This document shows positions 6,744-8,631 of a stretch of 8,631 bases of DNA, piece by piece. Below the pieces are notes generated by a model. The model saw only the letters and a list, made by a program, of their open reading frames with translations, was not told the DNA's origin and made no database searches. Source of the DNA: Gammaproteobacteria bacterium (GTDB lineage: Bacteria > Pseudomonadota > Gammaproteobacteria > SZUA-229); NCBI GenBank assembly GCA_016191795.1, contig JACPVK010000253.1, positions 1 through 8,631 on the forward strand. Reading direction: 5' to 3'. Position 1 is the first letter of the stretch. The number at the start of each line of letters is the position of its first letter. Position numbers and translations under genes: made by a program.

Positions 6744-6974
6744 TTATTGTCGCTGGTATCGGGATTGCTGATAGTCAGCAACTATGCCCAGAGAGCAGGG
6801 CGCCACAACCAGCGGGTATTGCGCCGTGTTTTTTAATTTGGCGTAATGTGTTGCACTTGTTGCGCCCTGTGCGGTATCGGTGAATATAATTTTCACTCTG
6901 ATCCGGTTTGTTTTAAGGCCTGAACCCGAGCGCATCTCTGATGTAAAATGTAAGGCCTGTCCCGAACGGCACAT
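6744..6974 (-). CDS. Doubtful small open frame, 76 codons
   Basis: A minus-strand frame from the ATG at 6974 codes for 76 residues ending in ADYQQSRYQRQ, 27 bases before the cysteine-rich gene. The frame can be extended to an ATG at 7034, but the added 20 residues are translated from the REP-type repeat (SRAWPAPA), so that start is not credible. There is no ribosome binding site at either ATG. The middle (residues 22-50) is basic with a mixed, protein-like composition, yet a second minus-strand frame over 6910-6980 also looks protein-like. It may be a remnant rather than a working gene. No family is recognised. Confidence 0.22.
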   Translation of the reverse strand: MCRSGQALHFTSEMRSGSGLKTNRIRVKIIFTDTAQGATSATHYAKLKNTAQYPLVVAPCSLGIVADYQQSRYQRQ

Positions 6975-6983
6975 ACTTAAGAC

Positions 6984-7137
6984 TGCAGGAGCGGGCCATG
7001 CCCGCGACAAAACCATAAAAGAATGAGCCCGCAAATAAACGCAAATGAACGCTAATAAAAAAGCTTTTGCCTTATTTGCGTTTGTTTGCGGACTTCAGCT
7101 TTTGATCAAGGAGTCGCGGGCATGGCCCGCTCCTGCA
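6984..7137. repeat. REP-type inverted pair (BIME/MITE-like)
   Basis: A 25-base sequence at 6984-7008 is repeated perfectly in inverted orientation at 7113-7137; its core GCGGGCCATGCCCGC is itself nearly palindromic. A second inverted pair lies inside, CCGCAAATAAACGCAAAT at 7029-7046 against 7074-7091, with one mismatch. The form GCGGGCxxGCCCGCTCCTGC is like the REP units described in Pseudomonas and relatives, which are moved by RAYT transposases; none is encoded here. The 154-bp unit has no credible gene of its own. It lies in the 659-base gene-poor gap 6717-7375 that also holds the hairpin at 7222-7297. Confidence 0.85.
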
Positions 7138-7221
7138 CCACTTGTTCTCATGCGTCAGATTACGCCTCGCAGATCTGACTTGCGCGGACTGCGTCAGCAC
7201 ATCATGTGGAATATTTGGGAA

Positions 7222-7297
7222 TATTTTGGGTCAGTGTAAAAACTCGTCTAATGGAATGCGATACAGACAAGATTAATTTTTACACTGACCCCAAATA
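7222..7297. repeat. 76-bp hairpin with GGGTCAGTGTAAAAA ends
   Basis: The arms at 7222-7242 and 7277-7297 are 21 bases long and match at 20 positions, with a 34-base loop. The end sequence TTTTTACACTGACCCC belongs to a motif type (TTTACTCTGACCCC and similar) that I recall beside RAYT-type transposase genes in gammaproteobacteria. This may be a short non-autonomous copy of such an element. The loop is too long for a normal intrinsic terminator, although the stem lies just past the stop of the gene at 7376-7684. A short direct echo, GAATATTTGGGAATATTTTGGG, starts just left of the stem. Confidence 0.75.
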
Positions 7298-7375
7298 CTT
7301 TTTTGTTTTTTCTGTATCCGGGCTACTTGCTACTTCTGTCGCTGGAGGCGCATCTTGCGAATCATCCAGTTTTGT

Positions 7376-7684
7376 TTAGATATTCGATTCGGATATCTTT
7401 TCCCATACGGAATAAAAGCCCGCTTTCTTCATGTATTTCGAGATCTCGTAGTTCAAATCCGGGAGCATGTCAGTATTATCGGCGCTGCCTAATACTATAT
7501 TGCCTTTTTCTTCGTCCTCATTTATTTTTTCAACCATGCTCCATAAAAACTCGGAGAACTTAATTGCATCGGCTTCGGTTAAAACACCGGTTTTCATAAT
7601 TCTGGATATGGACTTATTCCCTGTTGCATTTATATAATGTTGTATCAGGTCATTGATGTGGGGATAGCGTTCGAATTTGAGCAT
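7376..7684 (-). CDS. Unidentified 102-residue soluble protein
   Basis: The protein is small, charged and mostly helical in appearance, with no signal peptide, membrane segment or cysteine. Notable stretches are MLKFERYPHINDLIQHY at 1-17, GVLTEADAIKFSEFLWSMVE at 33-52, LGSADNTDMLPDLNYEISKY at 65-84 and AGFYSVWEK at 88-96. I do not recognise the family. The start is strongly supported by GGAGGAAAA about nine bases upstream, the best ribosome binding site in the window, so this is very likely translated. Its codons are more AT-rich than those of yjdM or the glycosyltransferase. It stands alone between repeats. The small acidic character would fit an immunity protein or antitoxin, but no toxin is adjacent and this is speculation. 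Confidence 0.75.
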   Translation of the reverse strand: MLKFERYPHINDLIQHYINATGNKSISRIMKTGVLTEADAIKFSEFLWSMVEKINEDEEKGNIVLGSADNTDMLPDLNYEISKYMKKAGFYSVWEKISESNI

Positions 7685-7728
7685 ATTGCTTTTCCTCCAT
7701 CCTTAATGACAGATATTCGGTAAGGCAG

Positions 7729-7816
7729 CGAATTCCGTTGCACTGCATCCGGGCTACGGGTGCTCACGAATAGTCCGGCGTGCTGTCGTAGCCCGGATGT
7801 AACGCAGTGGAATCCG
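7729..7816. repeat. Inverted repeat pair with GTAGCCCGGATGTAACGCAGTG unit
   Basis: The arm at 7729-7757 pairs with 7788-7816; 23 of 29 positions match, with ATCCGGGCTAC perfect at the inner end. The unit (GTAGCCCGGAT then GTAACGCAGTGGAATCCGG) is a common dispersed repeat type in gammaproteobacteria. It lies about 45 bases upstream of the orphan gene, so could affect its transcript or mark an insertion site. The surrounding stretch 7685-7857 holds no gene. Confidence 0.8.
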
Positions 7817-7857
7817 GGGGGTTGTGGTTTGGGTGTTTCGGGTATTCGGGTTACTTG

Positions 7858-8059
7858 CTACGGGTTAAGTTTAGAATATGAGAGCCTGCTTTTGATTAGT
7901 CTGTATATCACAAGCATGGAAATGCCAAGCAGAAAAATAATAGATCCAGCTTCCATCATTAACCATTAACTTGATGGTCGCCAGTATAAAAAAGGCAAAA
8001 AAGAAGCTTATGTATAAAAAATCGGCAATCCGGTTCCGCAGGGTTTGATTTTTAAGAGA
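7858..8059 (-). pseudogene. Remnant of a small two-helix membrane protein, frameshifted and truncated
   Basis: A minus-strand frame from 8059 (no start codon; it begins after TGA at 8062-8060) reads through RNRIADFLYISFFFAFFILA, a membrane helix, then turns polar and stops at 7871. A second frame from ATGATG at 7959 to TAG at 7858 gives 33 residues with another clear helix (SIIFLLGISMLVIYRLI). Joining them by one frameshift near 7950 gives a plausible two-helix protein. The missing N-terminus falls next to the IS4-family element, suggesting truncation by insertion. Alternatively the 33-residue frame is a real small membrane protein, but it has no ribosome binding site. Confidence 0.4.
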
Positions 8060-8103
8060 TCAAGGAGTCTGACCCACTGCTGTCCCAGTAATAATATGAA
8101 AGA

Positions 8104-8173
8104 GGCTTAAACCCATCGATATTGATACAATGTAGTTGTCTAGAAAACACTGCAAACATCGAGGATTTAAGCC
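8104..8173 (+). promoter_or_regulatory. IS leader: extended -10 promoter inside a hairpin that buries the ribosome binding site
   Basis: The segment 8104-8120 (GGCTTAAACCCATCGAT) can pair with 8158-8173 (ATCGAGGATTTAAGCC): eight pairs, a mismatch, two pairs, a small internal loop, four pairs. The right arm contains the transposase ribosome binding site GAGGA. Inside the loop is TGATACAAT (8123-8131), an extended -10 motif, with no good -35. A transcript starting near 8138 would lack the left arm and leave the site free; one entering from outside would fold and hide it. This is the design known for IS10 and IS50. Confidence 0.55.
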
Positions 8174-8631
8174 ATGTCACATTCTAACACTGTGTTATCG
8201 CAACTACTCAAATTATTACCCAGACATGAATTTGAAAAGCTGGCAAATCAAGTCGATGGCAAGGTACGGAGCACCTCATTGACCCGCTGGAGCCAGTTTA
8301 TTGCGCTGACGGTTGGCCAATTAAATGGCCGTCGGAGTTTACGTGACATAGAAAACTGCATGAATGCCCAGAGCCATCTTCATTACCATCTTGGCAATCA
8401 ATCCGTTAGCAAATCCTCGCTGGCAAGAGCGAACGAACAACGTGACTACCAGTTCTATACCCAGCTTTTTGAGTTGCTTTATCAGCGCTGCGTCAAGAGT
8501 TCGCCAAAACATGGCTTTCGCTTCAAGAACAAACTGTTTTCAATGGATGGAACCTTGCTGGATGTATCCATGAAGTTGTTTCCCTGGGCGGATTACAATC
8601 TGAAAAAATCTGCCTTTAAATTGCATATCGG
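8174..8631 (+). CDS. IS4-family transposase (DUF4372 type), N-terminal part, cut by the window edge
   Basis: The frame starts at ATG 8174, begins MSHSNTVLSQLLKLLPRHEF, and is open for 152 codons to the right edge. The N-terminal domain fits the DUF4372 region: TRWSQFIALTVGQLNGRRSL at 37-56, SVSKSSLARANEQR at 77-90, and GFRFKNKLFSMDGTLLD at 114-130. D125 in SMDGT is the expected first Asp of the DDE catalytic triad; the rest lies beyond the window. The enzyme would cut and join the ends of its own IS. A GAGGA ribosome binding site lies eight bases upstream. There is no frameshift or stop in the visible part. It is the only plus-strand gene here. Confidence 0.95.
   Translation, partial: MSHSNTVLSQLLKLLPRHEFEKLANQVDGKVRSTSLTRWSQFIALTVGQLNGRRSLRDIENCMNAQSHLHYHLGNQSVSKSSLARANEQRDYQFYTQLFELLYQRCVKSSPKHGFRFKNKLFSMDGTLLDVSMKLFPWADYNLKKSAFKLHI

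Larger units (their letters stand above)
7315..7861. repeat. 19-base direct repeats flanking the orphan gene
   Basis: TATCCGGGCTACTTGCTAC at 7315-7333 and TATTCGGGTTACTTGCTAC at 7843-7861 match at 17 of 19 positions. They lie on either side of the 102-residue gene and the inverted pair at 7729-7816. The core ATCCGGGCTAC is shared with that inverted pair, so these may be partial copies of one repeat family rather than the ends of a mobile unit. Confidence 0.55.
8070..8631 (+). mobile_element. Left part of an IS4-family insertion sequence
   Basis: The element includes the transposase and its leader. The left boundary is approximate: the broken membrane-protein frame ends at 8059, followed by AAGGAGTCTGACCCACTGCTGTCCCAG at 8062-8088, and the true end should lie in about 8060-8105. 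The terminal inverted repeat and target duplication cannot be confirmed because the right end is outside the window. Confidence 0.6.

Noticed and set aside
6975..7034. N-terminal extension of the 76-codon frame to the ATG at 7034
   Set aside because: The added residues are a translation of the REP-type repeat, so this start is not credible.
7045..7239. Plus-strand open frame of 64 codons
   Set aside because: Most of it is translated from the inverted REP pair; no ribosome binding site.
7222..7297. Intrinsic terminator for the gene at 7376-7684
   Set aside because: The loop is 34 bases and the U-run is inside the stem rather than after it; a mobile-element origin fits better.
7376..7684. Toxin-antitoxin or immunity system
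   Set aside because: No second gene or toxin motif is adjacent; kept only as a speculative option for the orphan gene.
6984..7816. CRISPR array
   Set aside because: The repeats are inverted pairs of unrelated families, not regularly spaced direct repeats, and no cas genes are present.
7760..7969. Plus-strand open frame of 69 codons
   Set aside because: It starts inside the inverted repeat at 7729-7816 and has no ribosome binding site or recognisable domain.
8364..8573. Plus-strand open frame of 69 codons
   Set aside because: Out-of-frame shadow of the transposase.

Overview
The window looks like a chromosomal accessory stretch from a gammaproteobacterium of moderate GC content. The evidence is a YjdM/PhnA protein that is nearly collinear with the enterobacterial one, an IS4-family transposase of the DUF4372 type, and several REP/MITE-like repeats of the kinds seen in free-living gammaproteobacteria. 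Genus cannot be fixed from the sequence. Every credible gene except the transposase at the right edge is on the minus strand, so operons read from high to low coordinates. I see no tRNA, rRNA, CRISPR array or origin.

Left part (1-2620). The first 127 bases hold the start of a minus-strand gene that runs off the left edge. It is followed by a stem-loop repeat (228-307). A compact group of four genes comes next, transcribed in the order MAPEG membrane protein (2620-2222), class IV (HDAC11-like) deacylase (2184-1225), YjdM/PhnA zinc-ribbon protein (1185-844) and a small conserved protein resembling DUF7674 (801-397). Gaps are 37-42 bases, which suggests one transcription unit. The HDAC11-like enzyme keeps all its metal and catalytic residues.

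Middle part (2621-5708). A 211-bp MITE with 19-bp terminal inverted repeats (2689-2899) separates the first group from a second one, transcribed in the order single-domain response regulator (5423-5064), four-helix membrane protein (5016-4561), four-cysteine lipoprotein (4509-4189) and membrane-anchored family 2 glycosyltransferase (4060-2933). The glycosyltransferase has several altered motifs. No kinase for the regulator is present. The space upstream of the regulator holds a near-perfect palindrome and a long open frame without a start codon.

Right part (5709-8631). A 335-residue cysteine-rich protein has an N-terminal cysteine cluster, a charged helical middle and a YkgJ-like C-terminal cysteine cluster. 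Beyond it lies a repeat-rich stretch: a REP-type inverted pair (6984-7137), a hairpin with ends like TTTTTACACTGACCCC (7222-7297), an orphan 102-residue gene with a strong ribosome binding site (7684-7376), a second inverted pair (7729-7816) and a broken small membrane gene (8059-7858). An IS4-family element enters at the right edge. Its leader can fold so that the ribosome binding site is buried, with an extended -10 promoter placed inside the loop. That arrangement matches the read-through protection known from IS10 and IS50.

No complete new defence or signalling system can be demonstrated. The best candidates for follow-up are the HDAC11-like operon, the two-cluster cysteine protein, the orphan gene between repeats and the IS leader structure.
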